DNA from: an uncultured Agathobacter sp.
Lineage (GTDB): Bacteria; Bacillota; Clostridia; Lachnospirales; Lachnospiraceae
Direction: 5' to 3'
Length of the DNA stretch: 37,331 bases
NCBI GenBank assembly: GCA_934358675.1
Contig: CAKRKX010000011.1
Coordinates: 1 to 37,331, forward strand
Part shown: positions 1 to 6,621 of the stretch, piece after piece
Numbering within the stretch: the stretch's first letter is position 1
How the letters are laid out: each line of letters begins with the position of its first letter
Notes under the pieces: model-generated
What the model was told of the DNA's origin: nothing
Database searches by the model: none
The model's input: only the letters and a program-made list of their open reading frames with translations
Translations under genes and position numbers: made by a program

Positions 1-25
1 GCTTAATATAATAACTGTATCAAGA

Positions 26-59
26 AACTATTCGTAAAACTTGTGTTTTGCGAATAGTT
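26..59. repeat. Inverted repeat (15-bp arms, 4-nt loop)
   Basis: The left arm at 26-40 pairs with the right arm at 45-59 with a single mismatch, which is a G-U wobble when read as plus-strand RNA. The loop is TTGT. Neither side has a convincing T-run, so it is not a textbook intrinsic terminator, although it lies downstream of dtd on the minus strand. The outer arm AACTATTCG resembles the arm AACTGTTCG of the hairpin upstream of radC. The rest of 1-151 shows no gene. Confidence 0.5.
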
Positions 60-151
60 ATCCCTGTAAAGCCACTAAAACAACACCGCGCGCACGCCTC
101 GTCCAGCCACTATAATTTCTCTAGGCAAAAAGTAAACAACAATCCGTGCTC

Positions 152-601
152 TTACGCCAGATCATTCGAATCCAACACGATCGTAAATGGACCATCATTC
201 GTTAGCGATATCTTCATATCCGCACCAAAAATTCCGGTCTGAACATTGGCAATCTGTTTACGGCATTCTGCAATAATATATTCATACAGATGATTTGCAA
301 GCTCAGGATTACCGGCATCGGTAAAGCTTGGACGATTTCCTTTACGACAGTTCGCATACAGTGTAAACTGTGAAATCAAAAGCAAGGAACCATCAACATC
401 CTGTAAGGCCAAGTTCGTTTTTCCAGCTGCATCGGCAAAAATGCGCATTCCGAGAAGTTTACGTATCATTTTATCCGCAATTGCCTCGGTATCGCCTTCT
501 GCAACACCGATCAACACACAGAATCCCAGATCAATTTGTCCTGTGATTTTTCCTTCAACCTCACATTTTGCATTGGTCACACGCTGTATTACAAATTTCA
601 T
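152..601 (-). CDS. dtd: D-aminoacyl-tRNA deacylase
   Basis: This enzyme hydrolyses D-amino acids (and glycine mischarged on tRNA-Ala) from tRNA, recycling the tRNA and keeping translation homochiral. It acts in the cytoplasm as a homodimer. The 149-residue length is normal for bacterial Dtd. Both signature motifs are visible: SQFTLYA at residues 77-83 and NDGPFT at 135-140, the latter carrying the Gly-Pro pair that gives chiral selectivity. The ATG start is preceded by only a weak purine-rich ribosome site (AAGAAAGAGAG). The gene stands alone and diverges from ttcA. In many Firmicutes dtd follows relA, but relA is not in the window. The identification is secure. Confidence 0.96.
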   Translation of the reverse strand: MKFVIQRVTNAKCEVEGKITGQIDLGFCVLIGVAEGDTEAIADKMIRKLLGMRIFADAAGKTNLALQDVDGSLLLISQFTLYANCRKGNRPSFTDAGNPELANHLYEYIIAECRKQIANVQTGIFGADMKISLTNDGPFTIVLDSNDLA

Positions 602-629
602 TTTACTGCTCTCTTTCTTATTCGACTAT

Positions 630-635
630 ATTATA
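630..635 (-). promoter_or_regulatory. Candidate -10 element for dtd
   Basis: The minus strand reads TATAAT here, 28 bases upstream of the dtd start. No good -35 hexamer is seen at the usual spacing. The -35 zone falls on the palindrome at 654-670, so a bound protein there could influence this promoter. Confidence 0.35.
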
Positions 636-653
636 GATATAGTAATATATTTG

Positions 654-670
654 ATGTTATCGCATAACAT
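654..670. promoter_or_regulatory. 17-bp palindrome, possible operator
   Basis: The sequence ATGTTAT-CGC-ATAACAT is a perfect 7-bp inverted repeat around a 3-base centre. It lies between the divergent dtd and ttcA genes and overlaps the expected -35 zone of dtd. Its symmetry and short spacer fit a dimeric repressor site. No regulator is identified. Confidence 0.35.
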
Positions 671-726
671 ATCTGATTATAACACAACCCAATCCTTCCG
701 TACTAGATTCTCATGCAAAATTATAG

Positions 727-732
727 TATAAT
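727..732 (+). promoter_or_regulatory. Candidate -10 element for ttcA operon
   Basis: TATAAT lies 30 bases upstream of the ttcA start, followed by a strong AGGAGG ribosome site at 751-756. The -35 zone (around 704-709) is a poor match, so this is a partial promoter call. Confidence 0.4.
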
Positions 733-761
733 ACAATCGTTAATGGACACAGGAGGAACAC

Positions 762-1487
762 ATGAAATTACAACAGTTATACAGTCAGGTACGACAAGCA
801 GTCGATGACTACGAAATGATTCAGGACGGTGATAAGATTGCCATCGGCATATCCGGGGGCAAAGATTCTCTTACACTGCTCTATGCGCTTTCCGGCTTGC
901 GTAATTTTTATCCCCATAAATTTGAGCTGGTTGCAATCTCTGTCGATCTGGGAATTGCACCGGTTAATATGAGTTCGATTGAGCAATTATGCAGCAAATT
1001 AAACGTTCCATTGACCGTCATTCCAACGAAGATCGGTCCCATAATATTTGATGAGCGTAAGGAAAGTTCTCCATGCTCGCTTTGTGCCAAAATGCGCAAA
1101 GGAGCGCTCAACGAAGCGGCAATCAGGCTCGGCTGTAACAAAGTTGCATATGCCCATCACATGGATGATATCATAGAGACCATGTTTCTATCCATGATCT
1201 ACGAAGGTAAGTTCTACACCTTCCCTCCAGTCACACATTTAGACAAAAGTAATCTGACGGTGATTCGCCCGTTAATGTATGTCATAGAAGCCGATGTGAT
1301 CGGTTTTAAAAACAAATATGATCTTCCTGTCATTAAAAATCCCTGCCCTGCAGACGGAAATACAAGACGGGAATATGTAAAACAACTGATCCGGCAAATA
1401 AATCGCGAAAATCCTGGCGTTAAAAAACGCTTTTTTCATGCGATTGAAACCGGCAATATAGAAGGATGGCACAAAAAACATGAATGA
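762..1487 (+). CDS. ttcA: TtcA-family tRNA 2-thiocytidine biosynthesis protein
   Basis: This is an ATP-pyrophosphatase of the TtcA/TtuA group, which activates a tRNA base with ATP and replaces oxygen with sulfur; TtcA itself makes 2-thiocytidine at position 32. The PP-loop SGGKDS is at residues 31-36. Cys105 and Cys108 (PCSLC) plus Cys195 (NPCPADG) match the three cysteines that hold the [4Fe-4S] cluster in this family. The 241-residue length is slightly shorter than E. coli TtcA, as is common in Firmicutes. A strong AGGAGG site five bases before ATG supports the start. The gene overlaps the following recombinase by 8 bases, so the two are translationally coupled. The family is certain; the exact tRNA target is inferred. 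Confidence 0.88.
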   Translation: MKLQQLYSQVRQAVDDYEMIQDGDKIAIGISGGKDSLTLLYALSGLRNFYPHKFELVAISVDLGIAPVNMSSIEQLCSKLNVPLTVIPTKIGPIIFDERKESSPCSLCAKMRKGALNEAAIRLGCNKVAYAHHMDDIIETMFLSMIYEGKFYTFPPVTHLDKSNLTVIRPLMYVIEADVIGFKNKYDLPVIKNPCPADGNTRREYVKQLIRQINRENPGVKKRFFHAIETGNIEGWHKKHE

Positions 1488-2538
1488 TACCAATAAATTA
1501 GCCTATTATGAAAAAATAGATGTACAAAACGAACTGAAGCTGCGGGAACAGCTTGCCATTCTCCCGCCCTACTGTAAGCAGTTCTTCATCGGAATTGAGG
1601 CCAAGACCGCTTCCCGGACAAGACTGGCATATGCCTATGATCTGCACTGCTTTTTTGATTATCTGCATGAGAATAATCCGGTATGTAAGAAAATGACGAT
1701 CCGAGAGATTCCTCTCTCCATTCTGGATCAATTAAAGCCGATGGATATTGAGGAATATCTTTACTACCTGAAAGTATACGAAAAAGACGGAGTGGCTCAC
1801 ACAAACGATGAGCGCGGATTAAAACGCAAACTTGCTTCTCTCCGCTCCTTTTACAATTATTTCTTTAAAAACGAGTTGATCAACAACAACCCTGCCGTTA
1901 AGGTCAGCATGCCAAGAATCCATGACAAGAACATCATACGTCTCGATGTGGACGAGGTTGCCATGCTGCTCGATGAAGTGGAATCAGGGGAGAGTTTATC
2001 CAAGAGGCAGCAAATGTACCATGAGCGTACCAAAACGCGCGATTTGGCCCTTCTGACGCTTATGCTGGGCACAGGAATCCGTGTTTCGGAATGCGTTGGT
2101 CTAGATATCGAAGATGTTGACCTCAAAAATAACGGAATTAAGATTCATCGCAAAGGCGGTGCAGAAGTCATCGTCTATTTCGGGGAGGAAGTTGCAGAAG
2201 CTGTCTGCGATTATCTGGAGGAAAGAAAAACAATTTCAGCCGCTCCCGGTCATGAAAACGCATTGTTTTTGTCGATGCAAAATCGTCGTATTACCGTTCG
2301 CGCCGTTGAAAATCTTGTGAAGAAATATTCCAAGCTCGTGACAAATCTTAAAAATATTACCCCACACAAGCTTCGAAGCACATACGGAACCTCGCTGTAT
2401 CGCGAAACCGGAGACATCTACCTGGTTGCCGATGTACTCGGTCATAAAGATGTCAACACAACCAGAAAACACTATGCTGCAATGGAAGATGACAGACGGC
2501 GCAAAGCAGCCAAATATGTTCATCTTCGTGAAGATTAG
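1480..2538 (+). CDS. Tyrosine recombinase, XerC/XerD type
   Basis: This is a site-specific tyrosine recombinase of the Xer/phage-integrase superfamily. The N-terminal SAM-like DNA-binding domain covers roughly residues 25-140 and the catalytic domain 150-345. The full catalytic set is present: Arg201 (GTGIR), Lys225 (HRKGG), His296 and Arg299 (HKLR), His322 (GH) and nucleophile Tyr332. At 352 residues it is longer than classical XerC/D (about 300), with an extended N-terminus and a short basic C-terminal tail. Adjacent housekeeping genes, and the absence of an att site, excisionase or other mobile genes, argue for a chromosomal Xer-like role such as dimer resolution rather than an integrase on an element. 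Which Xer it corresponds to cannot be decided here. Confidence 0.85.
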   Translation: MNDTNKLAYYEKIDVQNELKLREQLAILPPYCKQFFIGIEAKTASRTRLAYAYDLHCFFDYLHENNPVCKKMTIREIPLSILDQLKPMDIEEYLYYLKVYEKDGVAHTNDERGLKRKLASLRSFYNYFFKNELINNNPAVKVSMPRIHDKNIIRLDVDEVAMLLDEVESGESLSKRQQMYHERTKTRDLALLTLMLGTGIRVSECVGLDIEDVDLKNNGIKIHRKGGAEVIVYFGEEVAEAVCDYLEERKTISAAPGHENALFLSMQNRRITVRAVENLVKKYSKLVTNLKNITPHKLRSTYGTSLYRETGDIYLVADVLGHKDVNTTRKHYAAMEDDRRRKAAKYVHLRED

Positions 2539-2546
2539 ACAAAGAA

Positions 2547-2571
2547 AAGGCTGCCGTTAACAGGCAGCCTT
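2547..2571 (-). terminator. Intrinsic terminator between convergent genes
   Basis: A perfect 9-bp stem (AAGGCTGCC with GGCAGCCTT) encloses a 7-base loop. On the minus strand it is followed by TTTTCTTTG, so it is strongest for the 140-residue P-loop gene. It may also stop the plus-strand recombinase transcript. Confidence 0.8.
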
Positions 2572-2586
2572 AAAATTCATATTCTA

Positions 2587-3009
2587 TTATAGTGCTACAA
2601 CAACTTTAGCCTTTGCGCATTCCGGTAATGCACTCTTGTCTTTGGAAATGCTAAGGATAAAGCGAACTTTATACTTCTCGCTGATGATATCAAGCTTCTC
2701 AATTGCTTTCAGAATATCTTCATCAGACTCAATGAAAGCGATCGTGAGGAAACTGTCAAGATACATCTCTTCAAGGTCATGATCCTGAGAAACAATTCCA
2801 CAAATAAATCCTAAAAATTCGTCACAATTTGAAATCGGATAATCAACAACGTTGATCAGACGAGCTTTATTGTTCAACTCATACATATGCTTCTGGCTCT
2901 TATCCAAATACACAACGCTGCCGGACACGGTTGCAATCGAACTGTTCACCCGACTTAAAAGTTCTTTGGTTTTTCCTTTTCCCTTTTCACCGCATATAAT
3001 TTCGATCAT
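2587..3009 (-). CDS. Small P-loop protein of unknown function
   Basis: This 140-residue protein begins almost at once with a Walker A-like loop, GEKGKGKT at residues 7-14, so it probably binds a nucleotide. No clear Walker B or sensor motif, membrane segment or signal is visible. The rest is a mixed alpha/beta pattern with acidic patches (DSDED-type clusters around residues 90-100). Similar proteins in Clostridia are sometimes labelled PilT-like ATPases, but nothing here supports a motility role. It has its own consensus-like promoter, a GGAGG ribosome site and a dedicated terminator, so it is monocistronic. I do not assign a function. Confidence 0.75.
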   Translation of the reverse strand: MIEIICGEKGKGKTKELLSRVNSSIATVSGSVVYLDKSQKHMYELNNKARLINVVDYPISNCDEFLGFICGIVSQDHDLEEMYLDSFLTIAFIESDEDILKAIEKLDIISEKYKVRFILSISKDKSALPECAKAKVVVAL

Positions 3010-3073
3010 GGCATTTCCTCCTGAACACTATAATATTGTAATAATACATAAAAAATGTATAACTCTTGAATTA

Positions 3074-3102
3074 ATTATAGTATACTTGCACAGAAAATAC
3101 AA
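3074..3102 (-). promoter_or_regulatory. Sigma-A promoter for the small P-loop gene
   Basis: On the minus strand, TTGTAT (3102-3097) and TATAAT (3079-3074) are separated by exactly 17 bases. The predicted start near 3067 gives a leader of about 58 bases before the ribosome site of the 2587-3009 gene. The -35 element overlaps the 3' end region of dacA. Confidence 0.6.
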
Positions 3103-3105
3103 TCA

Positions 3106-4077
3106 CTAATTCGCGAAGGTCGATAAAATCTGATTCATCAGAAGATACATATTGGAGCGCGCATCTCCTTTGTATACAATACTGATGATATCCTCACCTT
3201 TACTATTTGTAGCATATAAAACCAGACAGTATCCTGCAGCATTCGTCGTACCGGTCTTGCCACCGATCACCGTAATTCCATCCGGTGTCTCCGTCTCTCC
3301 GGTCAGGTAATGATTCGTGTTGCTCCATGTCTGGTTCACATCATTTCCATTTGCATCCTGATAAGTAACATCCATACTCTTTGTCTTGATGATGTCAACA
3401 AATACCTGAGATTTGATTGCTTCCTGGAAGATCAGATACATATCGTAAACTGTTGTGTAGTGATCATCATCCGGAAGTCCGTTTGCATTCACAAAATGAC
3501 TGTTGGTCGCACCGAGCGCCACTGCTTCCTTATTCATAACCTTGGCAAATTTTTCAACAGAACCGGAATAATATTCTGCCAGTGCATTTGCCGCGTCGTT
3601 GCCACTGACGAGCATAAGTCCGTACAGGAGATCCTTTACCGAAATCTGATCGCCGGCATGAATGCCACATACGGAAGATCCCTCCATATTGGCAACCGCA
3701 TCCGAACTGACAGTTACCATTTCATTCAGATCGCAGTATTTGATAATGATATATGCCGTCAATATTTTCGTTGTGCTTGCAGGATACAGTTTTCCAAACA
3801 GATTCTGACTGTACAGCACTTCTTTGGTGTCAAGATTAAATACACCGGCACCTCCGGCCAGATTCGAAGAAACCTTATCGGTTCCATAATCGATATTATC
3901 CGTCACGCAAAGATTCTGTGCAAAAAACTGATTGGACGCCGCACTTCCGGTATCTGAATACAGAGAATACGGATTCTCGATCGTAACTTTATTAATTGAA
4001 CATCCTGTCATAAAAAGAGCTGCTATGCATAAAACACATAGCAGTTTTATCCTGAAATTCTTATTTGTACATCTCAC
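3106..4077 (-). CDS. dacA: D-alanyl-D-alanine carboxypeptidase, lipoprotein
   Basis: This is a low-molecular-weight penicillin-binding protein (peptidase family S11) that removes the terminal D-Ala from peptidoglycan stem peptides outside the membrane. All three active-site motifs are present: Ser101-x-x-Lys104, SGN at 158-160 and KTG at 274-276. A hydrophobic N-terminal segment ends in MTGC with Cys26, a lipobox, so it is probably lipid-anchored rather than held by a C-terminal helix. At 323 residues it lacks the C-terminal beta-sandwich domain of PBP5. The start is GTG and lies inside mgsA, overlapping it by 17 bases, with GAGGAG about a dozen bases upstream. It is the last gene of the shape operon. 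The gene symbol follows the family; the S11 assignment is firm. Confidence 0.9.
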   Translation of the reverse strand: MRCTNKNFRIKLLCVLCIAALFMTGCSINKVTIENPYSLYSDTGSAASNQFFAQNLCVTDNIDYGTDKVSSNLAGGAGVFNLDTKEVLYSQNLFGKLYPASTTKILTAYIIIKYCDLNEMVTVSSDAVANMEGSSVCGIHAGDQISVKDLLYGLMLVSGNDAANALAEYYSGSVEKFAKVMNKEAVALGATNSHFVNANGLPDDDHYTTVYDMYLIFQEAIKSQVFVDIIKTKSMDVTYQDANGNDVNQTWSNTNHYLTGETETPDGITVIGGKTGTTNAAGYCLVLYATNSKGEDIISIVYKGDARSNMYLLMNQILSTFAN

Positions 4078-4456
4078 GCCAGTCCAAATCTCCTCTATCC
4101 AATGATTTAATCAATAACTCTGCTGTTGCAAGATTCGTTGCAAGCGGTATATTATGCTCATCGCATAACTTTACGATGCTGTTGACATCCGGTTCATGTG
4201 ACTTCGGCTTTAACGGATCGCGCAAAAAGATAACCAGATCGATCTCATTGTGCTCAATCTGCGCACCAAGCTGCTGAGAACCACCAAGATGACCAGCAAG
4301 GTATTTATGAATCTGCAGATTCGCAACTTCTTCGATCAATCGACCGGTTGTACCGGTTGCAAACAGTTCATTCTTTGCTAATATTCCACGATATGCAATA
4401 CAGAAATTCTGCATCAGTTTTTTCTTTGAATCATGTGCCACAAGTCCTATGTTCAT
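4061..4456 (-). CDS. mgsA: Methylglyoxal synthase-like protein
   Basis: Methylglyoxal synthase converts dihydroxyacetone phosphate to methylglyoxal and phosphate, a bypass that relieves phosphorylated-sugar build-up. The 131-residue length and motifs fit: His8 (VAHD), the phosphate loop TGTTG at 34-38, Asp80 (RDPL), His87 and Asp90 (HEPD), and the ATNLATAE block. One key position departs from the norm. The segment that reads GGDQQ in E. coli, whose Asp71 is the catalytic base, reads GGSQQ here with Ser60. The serine codon is clear in the DNA. Activity is therefore uncertain. The gene has a strong AAGGGGG ribosome site and lies 13 bases after rodA in the cell-shape operon. Confidence 0.88.
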   Translation of the reverse strand: MNIGLVAHDSKKKLMQNFCIAYRGILAKNELFATGTTGRLIEEVANLQIHKYLAGHLGGSQQLGAQIEHNEIDLVIFLRDPLKPKSHEPDVNSIVKLCDEHNIPLATNLATAELLIKSLDRGDLDWREMYK

Positions 4457-4469
4457 GAAAAAAACCCCC

Positions 4470-5576
4470 TTAATATTTTTTCGGTTGTAATCCTACATTC
4501 AATACAAACCCTATTCCCATATAAAGTGTCAAAAGTGATGTCAGACCATAGCTGACGAACGGTAACGGAATACCGGTGTTCGGCATCAATCCCGTTGCAA
4601 CAAAGATATTGAAGATACTCTGAAAGCCGATCAGTGCTGCCATACCACAACAGATCAATCTTCCTGACAGATCCTTTGCTTTGCGACTGATCAAAATACA
4701 GTCTATTACAATAAAGAGAAGCAACGCAATAATCGTGATCGTTCCAACAAACCCCAATTCCTCTCCTGCTACAGAGAAAATGAAATCGGTCTGTGGCTCG
4801 ATAATATAATTGGCATTCTTCATTGAAGTTGCAACGGAGTTGTTGAGGCCTTTGCCCCACAACTGACCGGATCCGATCGCCATAATGGAATTTTGCTGCT
4901 GAGCCGCTGTCTGCGCCCACTTCGGATCCGTTGGGTATAACCACGCCATAACTCGGCCAAAATGGAAATCTGTCGCAGTCTCTGCCGCACGGATCACATA
5001 AGTAAATCCTACGATTCCAACAGGAATGCTGATTCCAAGAACCGTTAATATTATTTTATAACTTAATCCCGCAATAAACAAGAGGCTAACAAAAATTAAT
5101 GCAACAGCAATTGAAGTTGACATATCCGGCTGCTTAAGTATCAAAAGAAATGGGACACCAAGTAACACAAATGATCCAAAAAGAACCGGAATTGTATTTA
5201 TTTTTTCCTGATACTTCATAAAAAAATATGCAAAGAACAAAATAATTACAATTTTTGCCAACTCGGACGGCTGAAAACGGATTCCTGCAATCTCGATCCA
5301 GCGGGTTGCACCCTTTGTTTTATCACCAAATACTTTTACCGCGATGAGCAAACCGATGATACCTACATAATAAATCCATCGAAAACGCAGCAAAAATGAG
5401 TAGTCCATAAGCGAGATGACAAGCACCGCAACCAATCCCATCGCCATACCCATGATCTGTGTCTTCTGAACGGAATGTTTCGCACTTCCGATCAGAAGGA
5501 TACCGATCACATTCAATATGATAATACTGACAATTAATTCAAAATGATAATTTCTAAGTTTGTATTGTTTAAACAT
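4470..5576 (-). CDS. rodA: RodA-type SEDS peptidoglycan polymerase
   Basis: SEDS glycosyltransferase that polymerises lipid II into glycan strands in the lateral wall, working with a class B PBP. The 368-residue polytopic protein has about ten hydrophobic segments, the FQPSE motif at 101-105 and the catalytic Asp264 in QTDFIF, which corresponds to the essential Asp of RodA. The C-terminal signature reads PLPFVSYGLTS where many SEDS proteins have SYGG(T/S). It starts one base after the minE stop, and PBP2 and mreBCD are in the same operon. This favours RodA over the division paralogue FtsW or the sporulation paralogue SpoVE. Confidence 0.93.
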   Translation of the reverse strand: MFKQYKLRNYHFELIVSIIILNVIGILLIGSAKHSVQKTQIMGMAMGLVAVLVISLMDYSFLLRFRWIYYVGIIGLLIAVKVFGDKTKGATRWIEIAGIRFQPSELAKIVIILFFAYFFMKYQEKINTIPVLFGSFVLLGVPFLLILKQPDMSTSIAVALIFVSLLFIAGLSYKIILTVLGISIPVGIVGFTYVIRAAETATDFHFGRVMAWLYPTDPKWAQTAAQQQNSIMAIGSGQLWGKGLNNSVATSMKNANYIIEPQTDFIFSVAGEELGFVGTITIIALLLFIVIDCILISRKAKDLSGRLICCGMAALIGFQSIFNIFVATGLMPNTGIPLPFVSYGLTSLLTLYMGIGFVLNVGLQPKKY

Positions 5577-5577
5577 C

Positions 5578-5790
5578 TTATGCTCTCTTCTTATTTTGCT
5601 TTAATATCACTTTTATCTCATAGTTTTCCGGAGACACTTCATAATATCGAGCGATAATATCCGCAATCTCCTTTTTCATTCTTGTAATCATAGCCGGAGA
5701 ATGTTCCATCACTTCCGACTCAACCATCAGCTTTAAGCGTTCTCTTGCAATACTGCCGGTGGCTTCCGCTCTATTATGCCTCATAACCAT
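5578..5790 (-). CDS. minE: Short, divergent MinE-like protein
   Basis: MinE stimulates the MinD ATPase and drives Min oscillation. The anti-MinCD contact segment is recognisable (IARERLKLMV), followed by the helix of the topological-specificity domain (MITRMKKEIADIIARYYEV) and one beta strand (YEIKVIL). Two parts are missing compared with E. coli MinE (88 residues): the N-terminal amphipathic membrane segment (LLDFFLSRKK type) is replaced by polar RHNRAEATGS, and the final beta strand is gone. AAAGGA lies 8 bases before the ATG at 5784 but only 2 bases before the ATG at 5790, so the 68-residue form starting at 5784 is likelier. The gene overlaps minD and abuts rodA. Homology is good, but classical function is doubtful. 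Confidence 0.85.
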   Translation of the reverse strand: MVMRHNRAEATGSIARERLKLMVESEVMEHSPAMITRMKKEIADIIARYYEVSPENYEIKVILKQNKKRA

Positions 5791-6583
5791 ATTCCTTTCC
5801 GCGTAAACATATCTTTTCCTGTCTTGTATATGGATCCTCGGTGTTAAGATCGACCGGAATCACACGGGGACTGGAAATGCTTCGCGCTACATTCATAAAT
5901 GCTCTCGAAGCTTTTGTGCGCATGGATATTACAGGTATTCCCTTATTCTGGCTGATGATCACCTTATCATCCGCTGGGATAACACCGATACTTCTCACAC
6001 CAAGTACTTCCTCGATATCCTGTTGCGACAACATATCATGTTTTCTAACCATTCTCGCATGATAGGAGTTGATCAGCAGATCCACCTGTGAAATACGCAT
6101 ACTTTCCAACAGATAGATCACACGCCCGGCATCCCGCACTGCTGAAATATGAGGTGTCGTCACAACGATAGCCCGATCTGCCGCCGAAACCGCAAAGTGA
6201 AACCCTTCATTGATTCCTGCCGGACAATCGATCAGTATGTAATCAAATTCCTGCTTTAATTGTGTTATGAGCGTATAAAGCTTACTCTCATAATCCCGGA
6301 TCTTTTTGCATCGCAAAGCTGCCGGAATCATGAACAGATTGGGATAACGTTTATCCCGGATCAAAGCCTGCTTTAAGCGGCAATGATTCTCGAGAAGGTC
6401 GATCAGATTGTATTGAATCTGATCTTCCATTCCCATTACAACATCCAAATTTCGAAGTCCCATATCGGTATCCAACATGATGACTTTTTTATCAAATCGT
6501 GAAAGTCCTGCTCCAATGTTGGCAATTGTTGTAGTCTTGCCGACACCGCCTTTTCCTGAAGTGAAAACAATTGCTTCACCCAT
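5774..6583 (-). CDS. minD: MinD-like ATPase lacking a recognisable membrane-targeting tail
   Basis: MinD is a deviant-Walker-A ATPase that dimerises on the membrane and recruits MinC and MinE. The P-loop SGKGGVGKTT is at residues 9-18 with signature Lys11. The acidic LDTD motif is at 37-40 and DCPAG follows later. The length (269) is normal, but the last 25 residues are polar (ending KEYGYEA) and show no Lys/hydrophobic amphipathic helix of the kind that anchors MinD. No frameshift would restore one: the alternative frames encode either the upstream extension of MinE or a short polar tail. A clear GGAGG precedes the ATG. minC is not present between PBP2 and this gene, where only 38 bases separate them. 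This may be a divergent MinD paralogue. Confidence 0.88.
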   Translation of the reverse strand: MGEAIVFTSGKGGVGKTTTIANIGAGLSRFDKKVIMLDTDMGLRNLDVVMGMEDQIQYNLIDLLENHCRLKQALIRDKRYPNLFMIPAALRCKKIRDYESKLYTLITQLKQEFDYILIDCPAGINEGFHFAVSAADRAIVVTTPHISAVRDAGRVIYLLESMRISQVDLLINSYHARMVRKHDMLSQQDIEEVLGVRSIGVIPADDKVIISQNKGIPVISMRTKASRAFMNVARSISSPRVIPVDLNTEDPYTRQEKICLRGKEYGYEA

Positions 6584-6621
6584 GAAACTAACCTCCGATT
6601 GGATTTAAATGTATTTATGCC

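Noticed and set aside
1480..2538. Integrative element marked by the tyrosine recombinase
   Set aside because: There is no att repeat, tRNA end, excisionase, relaxase or cargo. The gene is coupled to ttcA and flanked by housekeeping genes.
3310..3957. 215-codon plus-strand open frame
   Set aside because: It lies wholly antisense to dacA, which has all family motifs. The translation is rich in Ile, Cys and His with no recognisable domain.
4453..4944. 163-codon minus-strand frame inside rodA
   Set aside because: It overlaps the catalytic half of rodA in another frame, and its composition is Cys/Arg-rich and not protein-like.
5774..5850. Frameshift at the 3' end of minD as the cause of the missing membrane tail
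   Set aside because: The two other frames give either the polar upstream extension of MinE or a short tail ending GIWL. Neither restores an amphipathic helix.
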